64,000 bases of DNA from Pseudomonas sp. B21-048 (lineage in GTDB: Bacteria; Pseudomonadota; Gammaproteobacteria; Pseudomonadales; Pseudomonadaceae): positions 3,844,001 through 3,908,000 of the forward strand of contig NZ_CP087168.1 in NCBI RefSeq assembly GCF_024748615.1. The letters run 5' to 3'. Positions 45,704-54,470 of this stretch are shown piece by piece. A program made the translations under genes and the position numbers. Each line of letters starts with the position of its first letter. Positions within the stretch are counted from its first letter, which is position 1. Under the pieces are notes generated by a model. It was not told the origin of the DNA. It did no database searches and saw nothing but the letters and a program-made list of their open reading frames with translations.

Positions 45704-45781
45704 AAAAGATCGCAGCCTGCGGCAGCTCCTACAGGGTGTACGTCATCCCAACGTAGGAGCTGCCGCAGGCTGCGATCTTTT
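45704..45781. repeat. Palindromic repeat, family B, long form
   Basis: Two perfect 29-bp arms: AAAAGATCGCAGCCTGCGGC onwards at 45704-45732 and its reverse complement at 45753-45781, with a 20-base loop. It lies between convergent genes and matches the repeat at 26957-27035 in its outer 14 bases. Confidence 0.9.
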
Positions 45782-45801
45782 CCGGCAGACGCCTACATAC
45801 A

Positions 45802-46338
45802 CTACGGATTATGTGCCAAGTGTTCAGGCTGCAAGACGCGCTTGGCGCTCAGATAGGCTTTCTGCCAGTAAGCCTTGGACAAGCTGTCCAGCTTGACCGT
45901 GCCGCCCGTGGCCGGGGCGTGGACGAAGCGGCCTTCGCCGACGTAGATCCCGGCGTGGCTGACCTGGGAGCCGCCCTGGGTGGCGAAGAAAATCAGGTCG
46001 CCGGTTTGCAGGCCTTCCTTGCCGACACTGGGAGCTTGCATCCCGATCATCTCGCGGGTGGAGCGCGGCAAGGAAATGCCGGCGACATCGCGATACACAT
46101 AACCGATCAGACCGCTGCAATCGAACCCGGAATCCGGCGTGTTGCCGCCCCAGCGATACGGCGTTCCCACCAGACCCAGCGCACGGAACAGCACGTCTTC
46201 TGCCGCAGGAGAAAAGGCTTGGGAAGGACCGAAAACAATCGGAGCGCGAACCACCGGCGCAGGTGGCGGTGTGCGGCTGGCGCAGGCGCTGAGCAGCGCT
46301 GCGAAGAACATGAGTGCGAGGCGGGCCGACATCGTCAT
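45802..46338 (-). CDS. NlpC/P60 family cell-wall peptidase lipoprotein (first paralogue)
   Basis: 178 residues. Signal and lipobox LLSACA (Cys19), then a proline-rich linker. The NlpC/P60 (C40) domain carries Cys74 in SGFDCSGLIGYVYR, His128 in VSHAGIYVGEGRF and His140 in FVHAP, the Cys-His-His triad. Such proteins cleave between D-glutamate and diaminopimelate in peptidoglycan stem peptides or act as endopeptidases in cell elongation. It stands just downstream of a second, clearly related gene, separated by a strong terminator, so each is a separate unit. Confidence 0.9.
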   Translation of the reverse strand: MTMSARLALMFFAALLSACASRTPPPAPVVRAPIVFGPSQAFSPAAEDVLFRALGLVGTPYRWGGNTPDSGFDCSGLIGYVYRDVAGISLPRSTREMIGMQAPSVGKEGLQTGDLIFFATQGGSQVSHAGIYVGEGRFVHAPATGGTVKLDSLSKAYWQKAYLSAKRVLQPEHLAHNP

Positions 46339-46392
46339 AAACAGAACATCCTGATCTGGCTGCGGCTTTTTCCACCGAGAAGGCAGAAAAGA

Positions 46393-46421
46393 AAACCGCC
46401 TGCGCAGAACGCAGGCGGTTT
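46393..46421 (-). terminator. Intrinsic terminator between the two NlpC/P60 genes
   Basis: AAACCGCCTGCG and CGCAGGCGGTTT arms (12 bp) around cagaa. On the minus strand it is followed by TTCTTTTC, so it ends the transcript of the larger paralogue. Confidence 0.85.
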
Positions 46422-46503
46422 GCCATCAATAATAGATCAGGATTCTAGCGGCTACGCGGCAAACTTCAAGTAAGACTTTAACTTCGCCTTACAAACTGTC
46501 CGC

Positions 46504-47142
46504 TTACTTGCGTGCAGTGACGATAGCCGGTGCCGTATTCGGCGCCATCGCGAGTGCGCGCTTGGCTTCGATGAAGGTCTTGCTCCAGTAGCTGTCGCCC
46601 AGGCTATCGATCCGGACACCACCGCTTTTGCGGCTGCTGGAGTGGATGAACTGGTTATCACCCAGGTAGATCCCGGCGTGACTGACACGACCGCGACGAC
46701 CATTGGTGGCGAAGAACAGCAGGTCACCTGGCTTGAGGGCGCTGCGAGCAACCAGAGGAGCATCAACGTTGATCATTTCGCGGGTGGAGCGCGGCAGGTT
46801 CATGCCAGCCTCTTCACGAAACAGATAACCGATGAAGCCGCTGCAGTCGAAACCCGCCTCGGAGGTGCCACCGAAACGGTAACGGGTACCGATCAGGGAC
46901 ATGCCACGTTCGAGAATGCTGTCGGCCAGAACCGGAAGCTGGTACGACTTGCCGCCGGCGAAGTCTGCCAGTTCCTTATCGTTGGCAAGCTCTTCCTGGA
47001 AAAGAACGGAAGAAGACTGCGCGGTAACTGAATTTGAAACCTGCTGCTGTTGCACTTGCTGAGTCACTGGCGAGTGAGCAGCGCAACCGAATAACAGGGT
47101 GACGAGTGCGAGAGGCACGAGGGGTGCGAAGCGATTTAGCAT
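46504..47142 (-). CDS. NlpC/P60 family cell-wall peptidase lipoprotein (second paralogue)
   Basis: 212 residues from ATG 47142 (a GTG two codons earlier is also in frame). Lipobox LLFGCA at Cys20, then a Gln/Ser-rich spacer, then the C40 peptidase domain: Cys100 in EAGFDCSGFIGYLFREEAG, His in GRVSHAGIYLGDNQF, and FIHSSSRKSGGVR. The segment LPRSTREMI is identical in both paralogues, showing a duplication. It resembles the E. coli MepS (Spr) type of peptidoglycan endopeptidase. A run of Ser-rich sequence between lipobox and domain distinguishes it from its neighbour. Confidence 0.9.
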   Translation of the reverse strand: MLNRFAPLVPLALVTLLFGCAAHSPVTQQVQQQQVSNSVTAQSSSVLFQEELANDKELADFAGGKSYQLPVLADSILERGMSLIGTRYRFGGTSEAGFDCSGFIGYLFREEAGMNLPRSTREMINVDAPLVARSALKPGDLLFFATNGRRGRVSHAGIYLGDNQFIHSSSRKSGGVRIDSLGDSYWSKTFIEAKRALAMAPNTAPAIVTARK

Positions 47143-47368
47143 GGGCACGACCGTGGCTGATAGTTATAAAAGAAGCCGCGACTATGCCCGCTATCAACCT
47201 CATTTGCAAATTCAATCGATCTTTATGTGACTTCTCGGTTTCACGTTTACATCTAAGCGCCTAAGCCCATTTTGAACCTTTATGCAGCCTGCCACCGTGC
47301 GGGAAAGCGGATTCGTTGACGCTGAAAACAGGCCGTAACCCGCGTAAAACCTGAGCTTGATCAGTTTT

Positions 47369-48073
47369 TTACCAACCAAGGGTTTCTTTCAGGAACGGGA
47401 TTGTCAGCTTGCGCTGAGCTTGAAGGGAGGCCTGATCGAGACGTTCGAGCAACTCGAAAAGCGCACTCATGCTGCGGGTACCACGGGTCAGGATAAAATG
47501 CCCGACTTCATCGGTCAGGTGCAGGCCACGGCGGGATGCGCGCAATTGCAAGGCACGCAATTTGTCTTCGTCAGAGAGTGGACGCATCTGGAAGATGAGT
47601 GCCAGCGTCAGCCGTGACTTGAGGTCCGCCAGCTTCACCGGCAGTTCGCGCGGGGATGTCGAGGCGGCGATCAGCAGACGCCGACCGCTGTCGCGCAGAC
47701 GATTGAACAGATGAAACAGCGCCTCTTCCCAATCTGCCTTGCCGGCGACCGCCTGCAGATCGTCCAGGCAGACCAGCTCATATTGTTCGAGGTTGTCGAG
47801 GATTTCGATGCCGCGGTCCAGCAACTCGGCCAACGGCAGGTACACTGCCGGCTCCCCCAGTTGTTCGAAGCGCAGACACGCTGCCTGCAACAAATGCGTG
47901 CGCCCTACCCCGTCCTTGCCCCAGAGGTAAATCAGGCTTTCCGTCCAGCCGGCGTCGGCTTCGCAGAGCCGCTCGACATAGCCGAGTGCAGCGGCATTGG
48001 CGCCTGGGTAGTAATTGATAAAGGTAGCGTCATCACGCAGACGCACACCTAGGGGCAGCTGAATCGGTTTCAT
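47369..48073 (-). CDS. hda: DnaA regulatory inactivator Hda
   Basis: 234 residues. The N-terminal QLPLGV (residues 5-10) is the sliding-clamp binding motif. The AAA+ core has a DnaA-like Walker A region LWGKDGVGRTHLLQAAC and Walker B LVCLDDLQAV. RGTRSMSALFELLERLD is near the C-terminus. Hda with the DNA-loaded beta clamp stimulates ATP hydrolysis by DnaA to prevent re-initiation. Its neighbours (perM-like permease, DUF2066, purM) match the usual Pseudomonas order. The 220-bp gap on its left holds nothing recognisable beyond promoter-like AT-rich DNA. Confidence 0.95.
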   Translation of the reverse strand: MKPIQLPLGVRLRDDATFINYYPGANAAALGYVERLCEADAGWTESLIYLWGKDGVGRTHLLQAACLRFEQLGEPAVYLPLAELLDRGIEILDNLEQYELVCLDDLQAVAGKADWEEALFHLFNRLRDSGRRLLIAASTSPRELPVKLADLKSRLTLALIFQMRPLSDEDKLRALQLRASRRGLHLTDEVGHFILTRGTRSMSALFELLERLDQASLQAQRKLTIPFLKETLGW

Positions 48074-48303
48074 GCGGACTGAACAATTCCAAAGGAACCG
48101 TTAGTGGCCTCTGTGTAAAGTTTGCGAAGTTTATACCCGTGAGGCTGACCGCACAATGCGACAGACCACAAGCAAAATCAAAGGTTTGCGTTAACTCACT
48201 GGTTTTATGACCGTTTCCTTGGCGGCGCATGTGACAGCCACGCGAGGGATACGGGCAAACCTGGCACGAAACCAGATTGCCCGCTATAAGCGATCAAAAA
48301 AAC

Positions 48304-49377
48304 TTACAGTCCGGATTCGTCGACACCGCCATAGATATCCGAATCCTTGTACAAATCATGCACGTGACGCACCAGGACCATGATCACGGCCGCCACCGGC
48401 AATGCCAGCAGCACTCCGGTAAAACCAAACAACTCGCCGCCGGCCAGAATGGCGAAGATCACCGCCACCGGGTGTAGACCGATCCGGTCGCCCACCAGCA
48501 ACGGCGTCAGGACCATGCCTTCCAGCGCCTGGCCGACCATGAACACCGCGACAATACCGATCATGGGATACAAATCGCCACCGAACTGGAACAGACCGGC
48601 AATCAATGCCGCCCCAATCCCAATGACAAACCCCATGTACGGCACGATCGCTGCCAACCCGGCAATCAGACCGATCAACAGCCCCAGCTCCAGCCCGACG
48701 ATCATCAAGCCTGCGGCATAGATCACGCCCAGCGCCAGCATCACCAGCAGCTGCCCGCGCACGAACGCCCCGAGCACTTCATGGCATTCTTCCGCCAGGG
48801 ACATCACGCGCACTTCACGATCACGCGGCAGCAGGCTGCGGATCTTGGCCATCATCAGGTCCCAGTCGCGCAGCAGATAAAAACTCACCACCGGAATCAG
48901 CACCAGATTGGCCAGCCAGCCGATCAGCGCGAGGCCTGAAGCCGTCGCCTGACTCAGCACCACGCCGACCACATCGGTGGTCTGGCCCATGTGCTCGCTG
49001 AACGCCGCCTTGAGCTTATCGAACTTCCAGAAGCCGTCCGACAACCCGATCTTCGATTGCGCCCACGGCACGGCGGTGTGCTGCAACCAGTCGAGCATTT
49101 GCGGCGCCAGTTCATACAAACGAAACAGCTGCCTGGCGAGCATCGGCACCAACACCAACAGCAACGCGGTGACGATCAATGTGAACAACGCAAACACCGC
49201 CACCACGCCCCAGGTCCGTGACAGACCGTACTTTTCCAGACGATCCACCAGCGGGTCGAACAGATAGGCCAGCAACAGCGCCACCAGGAACGGCGTCAGG
49301 ATCGGGTGCAACAGGTAAACAAACGCGCAAAGCAGGACCACCCCACCGAGCCAGAACCAACGCCGTGTATCGGCCAT
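48304..49377 (-). CDS. AI-2E family transporter (PerM/TqsA-like)
   Basis: 357 residues, seven to eight hydrophobic helices: LLHPILTPFLVALLLAYLFD near the start, then VAVFALFTLIVTALLLVLV and a long C-terminal block GLLIGLIAGLAAIVPYMGF. The latter is the conserved AI-2E/UPF0118 signature. Family members export small molecules or act as Na+(Li+)/H+ antiporters; the substrate is not predictable. It follows the DUF2066 gene after 30 bp on the same strand, so the two are probably co-transcribed, and a 230-bp gap separates it from hda. Confidence 0.88.
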   Translation of the reverse strand: MADTRRWFWLGGVVLLCAFVYLLHPILTPFLVALLLAYLFDPLVDRLEKYGLSRTWGVVAVFALFTLIVTALLLVLVPMLARQLFRLYELAPQMLDWLQHTAVPWAQSKIGLSDGFWKFDKLKAAFSEHMGQTTDVVGVVLSQATASGLALIGWLANLVLIPVVSFYLLRDWDLMMAKIRSLLPRDREVRVMSLAEECHEVLGAFVRGQLLVMLALGVIYAAGLMIVGLELGLLIGLIAGLAAIVPYMGFVIGIGAALIAGLFQFGGDLYPMIGIVAVFMVGQALEGMVLTPLLVGDRIGLHPVAVIFAILAGGELFGFTGVLLALPVAAVIMVLVRHVHDLYKDSDIYGGVDESGL

Positions 49378-49407
49378 GTACCACTCCTGCTTCTATATAA
49401 AGAAAAA

Positions 49408-50460
49408 CTACCAGCGAAAACGTAACTGCGGCGTCGGTGCCGGGGCTGCGACCGGTGTCGAGCCAGCCGCCACGGGTTGAACAGCCGTCGCGGGGGCCGG
49501 CGCCTCACCGGCCGAAATTTCCTGCAACTTGGCCAAAGACAACTGCGCCCGCAGCTGTTCGGCACTGCCATTGACCCGATAAAGCACACGGTCGCCATCG
49601 ACACTCTGCAGACGTGCGCCAAAAGGCTCCAGCAAACGCCCGAGCGCCGCATAGTGCTCCAGATTCATCCCCTGCACTTCCAGCAGTTGCTCGCTCGATG
49701 CGCCCGGCTTAGCGGCAAAACGTGGTGCCAGGCGTTGGCTGACCGCCAGCATCACCGCGTCGGCCAGCGCGGCGGCATCGGCGCCCTGCACGCTACCGGC
49801 TTCTTTCTTATCGCCCAACCACAAACGCCACTTGGCTTGCCATTGGCCACCCTCTTCACGGGCATGCACCGCCAGCAGAGCGTCGGCATTGTAACGGTCG
49901 GATGCGCCCCGCAGCGGTGCCGGGTCTGCACTTTCCAGATTCGGCGCAGTGGCGACAATCTGCTCGTTCAGGTCCGCCAGCGGCAACCGCAGCGGCAGCC
50001 CACGATGTTGCGCCGCTCGAAGCAGTGGCGTGGCACTGGCTTGGCCATCGCCGACCAGGCTCGAACCTTCACTGGAATCGTTCAACCACCAGCCGAGGAT
50101 CGACGGCCGATTGGCACCCCACACAGCCAACCCGGCACGCCGCAAGGCCTGTTCGGTGGTGGCCGGATCGAAATCGACTTTCAGCACCTCCGGTGGCCCG
50201 GCGTCATAGCCGAACTGACTGATGATCTGTTGAGGGTCTTTGCGCACAGCCGCCAGACCAGGGCTTTGCGCCGCCTTGGGGTCGCCGGTCAGGCGCAACA
50301 CCAACGTATCCAGCGCCCGCTGAGTCGCCTGATCGCGCTCCTCCGGCGTCTGACTACTGACCGGCTCGCGCACTTGATAGAGGCCTTTGACGGTTTCGGC
50401 ATGGCAGGTCAAGCTGACCACGGATAAACAGCCCACGAACAAGCATTTAAGAAAACGCAT
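49408..50460 (-). CDS. DUF2066 domain-containing periplasmic protein
   Basis: 350 residues with a signal peptide MRFLKCLFVGCLSVVSLTCHA. The mature N-terminal part, GLYQVREPVSSQTPEERDQA then LVLRLTGDP, is the DUF2066 hallmark. The C-terminus is proline- and alanine-rich (APAPATAVQPVAAG). The family is widespread in gammaproteobacteria, always next to purM and an AI-2E permease or hda, but has no known role. The purM gene diverges from it across a 390-bp gap. Confidence 0.85.
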   Translation of the reverse strand: MRFLKCLFVGCLSVVSLTCHAETVKGLYQVREPVSSQTPEERDQATQRALDTLVLRLTGDPKAAQSPGLAAVRKDPQQIISQFGYDAGPPEVLKVDFDPATTEQALRRAGLAVWGANRPSILGWWLNDSSEGSSLVGDGQASATPLLRAAQHRGLPLRLPLADLNEQIVATAPNLESADPAPLRGASDRYNADALLAVHAREEGGQWQAKWRLWLGDKKEAGSVQGADAAALADAVMLAVSQRLAPRFAAKPGASSEQLLEVQGMNLEHYAALGRLLEPFGARLQSVDGDRVLYRVNGSAEQLRAQLSLAKLQEISAGEAPAPATAVQPVAAGSTPVAAPAPTPQLRFRW

Positions 50461-50850
50461 GAAAGATTCCTGACGACAAGAGCGGCTGGAACAAACCGCA
50501 TGAACATGAAGACGATTGAGCTAGGCTGTGACCACACACTCAAGCAAAACATTCACACGATCACATTAAGTTTTCGCACTGTCATAACGATAGACGGTTA
50601 GCGTCAATACCTTATACAGCCATGTGGGACGCCACCAATACGCGCAATATCGGTTTTTTTAACGCGATATGCCTCTACCCGTCGGCACGAGGATGGCCGC
50701 TGCCCCTCAAGCCTGATAAAATCGCGCGCCTTCGCAGACCGGCAACAGCCGGGCGCCCTGAAATTCGCGGATGGCAATTGCCCTTCGCCTGCTTCAGTGG
50801 CCCCACTGGACTCGGTCGTTACCCCTGAATCCCCCCTAAAGGCCTGGATC
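50461..50850. promoter_or_regulatory. Divergent promoter region between the DUF2066 gene and purM
   Basis: 390 bp without a supported gene. A possible purM -10 element, TGATAAAAT, lies at 50714-50722, about 130 bp before the purM start. The stretch next to the DUF2066 gene is AT-rich. No PUR-box-like operator was recognised. Confidence 0.3.
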
Positions 50851-51909
50851 ATGAGCAAGCAACCCTCCCTGAGCTACAAGGACGCCGGTGTAGACATCGA
50901 CGCCGGTGAAGCATTGGTCGAACGCATCAAGAGCGTCGCCAAGCGCACTGCGCGCCCGGAAGTCATGGGCGGCCTGGGCGGTTTCGGCGCCCTCTGCGAA
51001 ATCCCGGCCGGTTACAAACAACCGGTGCTGGTATCGGGCACTGACGGCGTCGGCACCAAGCTGCGCCTGGCGCTGAACCTGAACAAGCACGACAGCATCG
51101 GCATCGACCTGGTTGCCATGTGCGTGAACGACCTGGTGGTCTGCGGCGCCGAGCCGCTGTTCTTCCTGGACTACTACGCCACCGGCAAACTGAACGTCGA
51201 AACCGCGACCCAGGTCGTGACCGGCATCGGCGCTGGCTGTGAACTGTCCGGCTGCTCCCTGGTCGGCGGCGAAACCGCTGAAATGCCTGGCATGTACGAA
51301 GGCGAAGACTACGACCTGGCCGGCTTCTGCGTCGGCGTCGTGGAAAAAGCCGAAATCATCGACGGTTCTAAAGTCGCTGCCGGCGATGCCCTGCTCGCCC
51401 TGCCGTCTTCCGGCCCGCACTCCAACGGCTACTCGCTGATCCGCAAGATCATCGAAGTGTCCGGTGCAGACATCGAAAACATCCAGCTCGACGGCAAGCC
51501 GCTGACCGATCTGCTGATGGCCCCGACCCGCATCTACGTGAAGCCGCTGCTCAAGCTGATCAAAGAAACGGGCGCCGTCAAAGCCATGGCCCACATCACT
51601 GGTGGCGGCCTGCTGGACAACATCCCGCGCGTGCTGCCAAAAGGCGCTCAAGCGGTGGTTGACGTCGCGAGCTGGACCCGCCCTGCGGTGTTCGATTGGC
51701 TGCAAGAGAAAGGCAACGTCGACGAAAACGAAATGCACCGCGTGCTGAACTGCGGCGTCGGCATGGTCATCTGCGTTGCTCAAGAGCACGTTGAAACCGC
51801 ACTGAACGTACTGCGTGAAGCTGGCGAGCAGCCTTGGGTCATCGGCCAGATCGCCACCGCCGCCGAAGGCGCGGCTCAGGTCGACCTGAAGAACCTTAAG
51901 GCTCATTAA
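50851..51909 (+). CDS. purM: Phosphoribosylformylglycinamidine cyclo-ligase (AIR synthetase)
   Basis: Fifth step of purine synthesis: closes the imidazole ring of FGAM to give AIR. 352 residues from ATG 50851 ([20 protein letters not shown]); the longer frame from 50797 adds no family similarity. The ATP/metal site is [33 protein letters not shown] and [20 protein letters not shown] are conserved. It overlaps purN by one base (TAATG), the classic purMN arrangement. Confidence 0.97.
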   Translation: MSKQPSLSYKDAGVDIDAGEALVERIKSVAKRTARPEVMGGLGGFGALCEIPAGYKQPVLVSGTDGVGTKLRLALNLNKHDSIGIDLVAMCVNDLVVCGAEPLFFLDYYATGKLNVETATQVVTGIGAGCELSGCSLVGGETAEMPGMYEGEDYDLAGFCVGVVEKAEIIDGSKVAAGDALLALPSSGPHSNGYSLIRKIIEVSGADIENIQLDGKPLTDLLMAPTRIYVKPLLKLIKETGAVKAMAHITGGGLLDNIPRVLPKGAQAVVDVASWTRPAVFDWLQEKGNVDENEMHRVLNCGVGMVICVAQEHVETALNVLREAGEQPWVIGQIATAAEGAAQVDLKNLKAH

Positions 51910-52559
51910 TGTCCGTAACCTGTGATGTGGTGGTGCTGCTGTCCGGCACCGGCAGTAACTTGCAGGCCTTGATCGACAGCACGCGGACCGGCGACAGCCC
52001 GGCCCGCATCGCTGCGGTGATCTCCAACCGCGCCGACGCCTACGGCCTGCAACGCGCCAGGGACGCGGGTATCGACACCCGCACCCTGGATCACAAGGCT
52101 TTCGAAGGTCGCGAGGCCTTCGATGCCGCGCTGATCGAACTGATCGACGCCTTCAACCCCAAACTCGTGGTACTGGCCGGCTTCATGCGCATTCTCAGCG
52201 CTGACTTCGTGCGCCACTATCAGGGTCGCCTGCTCAATATCCATCCCTCGCTGCTGCCCAAACACAAAGGGTTACACACCCATCAGCGCGCGCTGGAGGC
52301 CGGCGACGCTGAACACGGCTGTTCCGTGCACTTCGTCACCGAGGAACTCGATGGCGGACCACTGGTCGTACAGGCAGTAATACCGGTAGAGTTGCACGAT
52401 TCGCCGCAGAGTCTGGCGCAGCGAGTCCACACCCAGGAACACCTGATCTACCCGATGGCCGTACGCTGGTTTGCCGAAGGCCGTTTATCACTCGGTGAAC
52501 AAGGTGCTTTACTGGACGGACAGTTACTCGCGGCCAGCGGCCACTTGATTCTAACCTAG
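51909..52559 (+). CDS. purN: Phosphoribosylglycinamide formyltransferase
   Basis: Third step of purine synthesis, using 10-formyltetrahydrofolate. 216 residues. The phosphate loop is LLSGTGSNLQAL; the catalytic segment LLNIHPSLLPKHKGLHTHQR contains the conserved Asn and His; FVTEELDGGPLVVQA holds the catalytic Asp. Its start shares one base with the purM stop. A DUF3108 gene follows after eight bases, so three genes share the transcript. Confidence 0.97.
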   Translation: MSVTCDVVVLLSGTGSNLQALIDSTRTGDSPARIAAVISNRADAYGLQRARDAGIDTRTLDHKAFEGREAFDAALIELIDAFNPKLVVLAGFMRILSADFVRHYQGRLLNIHPSLLPKHKGLHTHQRALEAGDAEHGCSVHFVTEELDGGPLVVQAVIPVELHDSPQSLAQRVHTQEHLIYPMAVRWFAEGRLSLGEQGALLDGQLLAASGHLILT

Positions 52560-52567
52560 GAGATTTT

Positions 52568-53281
52568 ATGCGTCGCGCCCTGCTCTTCGCTTGCGCTCTG
52601 CTCGCCCTGCCATTTGCGCAGGCCGCAGACCTTCAACCCTTCTCCGCCAGCTACACCGCCGACTGGAAACAGCTGCCCATGAGCGGCACCGCCGAGCGCA
52701 GCCTGACCAAGGGAACCAATGGCGTCTGGAAGCTCAGCTTCAAGGCGTCGATGATGATTGCCAGCCTGACCGAAGAAAGCACCCTGACGCTGGACAAGGA
52801 CACGCTGCTGCCACAGTCCTACCACTTCGAGCGCGGCGGCCTGGGCAAAGCCAAGAAAGCTGATCTGGACTTTGACTGGACCACCAAAATGGTCACCGGT
52901 ACTGATCGAGGTGATGCCGTCAAGCTTCCACTCAATCGCGGCATGGTCGACAAGTCCACCTATCAACTGGCACTGCAGCATGACGTAGCCGCCGGCAAGA
53001 AAAGCATGAGCTATCAAGTCGTCGATGACGGCGAAGTCGATACCTATGACTTCCGCGTGCTGGGTTCAGAGAAAGTCGACACCAAGGCCGGCCAGATCGA
53101 TGCGATCAAGGTCGAACGCGTACGCGATCCGACTCAAAGCAAGCGCATCACCGTGCTGTGGTTCGCCAAGGATTGGGATTACTTGCTGGTCCGTCTGCAA
53201 CAGGTTGAAACCGACGGCAAGGAGTACAACATCATGCTCCTCGACGGTACGGTCAACGGCAAGACGGTCAAAGGCAGCTGA
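52568..53281 (+). CDS. DUF3108 domain-containing exported protein
   Basis: 237 residues with signal peptide MRRALLFACALLALPFAQAA. The mature protein is a beta-rich single domain: FSASYTADWKQLPMSGTAER, LPQSYHFERGGLGKAKKADL and VLWFAKDWDYLLVRLQQVE are DUF3108 features. These are periplasmic or outer-membrane-associated proteins of unknown role, repeatedly found after purN in pseudomonads. A good ribosome site (taggag) precedes the ATG and a terminator follows the stop. Confidence 0.88.
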   Translation: MRRALLFACALLALPFAQAADLQPFSASYTADWKQLPMSGTAERSLTKGTNGVWKLSFKASMMIASLTEESTLTLDKDTLLPQSYHFERGGLGKAKKADLDFDWTTKMVTGTDRGDAVKLPLNRGMVDKSTYQLALQHDVAAGKKSMSYQVVDDGEVDTYDFRVLGSEKVDTKAGQIDAIKVERVRDPTQSKRITVLWFAKDWDYLLVRLQQVETDGKEYNIMLLDGTVNGKTVKGS

Positions 53282-53295
53282 TCCGCAACAAAATG

Positions 53296-53323
53296 AAAGC
53301 CCCGCAAACGCGGGGCTTTTTTT
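53296..53323 (+). terminator. Intrinsic terminator after the purMN-DUF3108 operon
   Basis: AAAGCCCCGC and GCGGGGCTTT arms (10 bp) around AAAC, followed by seven T. The stem is also compatible with ending the convergent DUF3859 transcript. Confidence 0.92.
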
Positions 53324-53351
53324 CGTCTGGCATTGGGTTGGATTAGAGCGA

Positions 53352-53816
53352 TCAGCGCACGGTAAAGCGTTGTTGAGCCAGCAGACGGTCGCCCTGGAAC
53401 ACCATGAAACGCCATTCACCGGGAACAACTTCATGACTTTCGGTGAACTCGAAGGCCATCAGGTCCTGCGGAGCACCAGGTACCAGTTTCTGAGTGACTT
53501 CCAGCTTGTCGTGACGCACGCCATCCGGAGTACGAATGCCCGGCGTGAAATAGAGCAACGTCAGCGGCTGGTCTTCGGCGACCTTGCCGGCCAACTGGTA
53601 GCGCATACCGAATTTGGCGCCCAATTTGGCGGGGACGATTTCGGTTTGCTGGATCTGTTCATTGCTGCGACGCAAAACCCGCTCGCCCGATTGCAGTTCG
53701 GCTTTCTGACCAGCGAACACGCCGTACTCCACCGGGCCTTCGACGCGGACTTCTGCACTGGCCAGAGCACTGACGAACATTATTGTGGCCAGGGTGACTA
53801 AGCGGGTGAGGTGCAT
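53352..53816 (-). CDS. DUF3859 domain-containing exported protein
   Basis: 154 residues from ATG 53816, with AAGGAG just upstream. Signal peptide LVTLATIMFVSALASA; the mature domain VRVEGPVEYGVFAGQKAELQ, LGAKFGMRYQLAGKVAEDQP and VVPGEWRFMVFQGDRLLAQQ forms the small immunoglobulin-like DUF3859 fold, as I recall the family. It is probably periplasmic; function unknown. It is convergent with the purMN operon and divergent from an OsmC gene. A half copy of repeat family B lies in the gap (53895-53923). Confidence 0.8.
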   Translation of the reverse strand: MHLTRLVTLATIMFVSALASAEVRVEGPVEYGVFAGQKAELQSGERVLRRSNEQIQQTEIVPAKLGAKFGMRYQLAGKVAEDQPLTLLYFTPGIRTPDGVRHDKLEVTQKLVPGAPQDLMAFEFTESHEVVPGEWRFMVFQGDRLLAQQRFTVR

Positions 53817-53894
53817 GGTGCGCTCCTTGATTGAGATGAGCGCGAGGGTATGACGCAGGGATGACAGGTTAATGACAGATTGGCGGAGCACATC

Positions 53895-53923
53895 AAAAGA
53901 TCGCAGCCTTCGGCAACTCCTAC
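53895..53923. repeat. Solitary half of repeat family B
   Basis: AAAAGATCGCAGCCTTCGGC followed by AACTCCTAC is one arm of the family seen at 26957-27035 and 45704-45781. No matching inverted arm is nearby, so it looks like a decayed copy. Confidence 0.7.
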
Positions 53924-53992
53924 AGGAATGCTCTATAACTTCAGGGTCTTTTTTTGATCGAATGACTTTTCCTATTGCCCGCGAGGTTTCCC

Positions 53993-54409
53993 ATGACTGT
54001 CACCGTCAACACTGTCTCTGCCGAAGGTTTTCGTCACAGCGTCCAGATCGATGACCACGAACTCTTTGCAGATGTGTCGAAAACCTCCGGCGGCGAAGGC
54101 ACCGCGCCTGAACCACACGACTACTTCGATGCAGCCCTCGGCGCCTGCAAGGCCCTGACGCTGAAAATGTATGCGAAGAAAAAGAACATCCCGTTAACGG
54201 GCGTCGAGGTTGAGGTCAAGCGCGACAACAGTGAAGAGCAGAAAGGCAAATACGCCCTGCACGTCGAACTCACGCTCAAAGGCGTACTTACCGACGCACA
54301 GCGCGACGAGCTGCACCGCGTGGCCGACCGCTGCCCGGTCCACAAACTGATGACCCTCTCTGAAGTCAGCATCGAAACCCATCTGTCCGAAGGTGCCTTC
54401 AGCCAATAG
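53993..54409 (+). CDS. OsmC/Ohr-family peroxiredoxin-like protein
   Basis: 138 residues from ATG 53993 (GAGG upstream; the six upstream in-frame codons are unlikely). The two redox cysteines are Cys52 in LGACKALTLKMYAKKK and Cys114 in ADRCPVHKLM, as in OsmC/YhfA proteins that reduce organic hydroperoxides. It is the YhfA-like branch rather than Ohr, judging by DRCPVHKL. It sits alone and diverges from DUF3859; a pirin gene follows 61 bp downstream, so both could be one oxidative-stress unit. Confidence 0.88.
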   Translation: MTVTVNTVSAEGFRHSVQIDDHELFADVSKTSGGEGTAPEPHDYFDAALGACKALTLKMYAKKKNIPLTGVEVEVKRDNSEEQKGKYALHVELTLKGVLTDAQRDELHRVADRCPVHKLMTLSEVSIETHLSEGAFSQ

Positions 54410-54470
54410 CGGCAAGGGCTGCGCAAGCGGGTTATGCTCCCTGCGTCACCCGCTCAGCCTGGAATGCACC

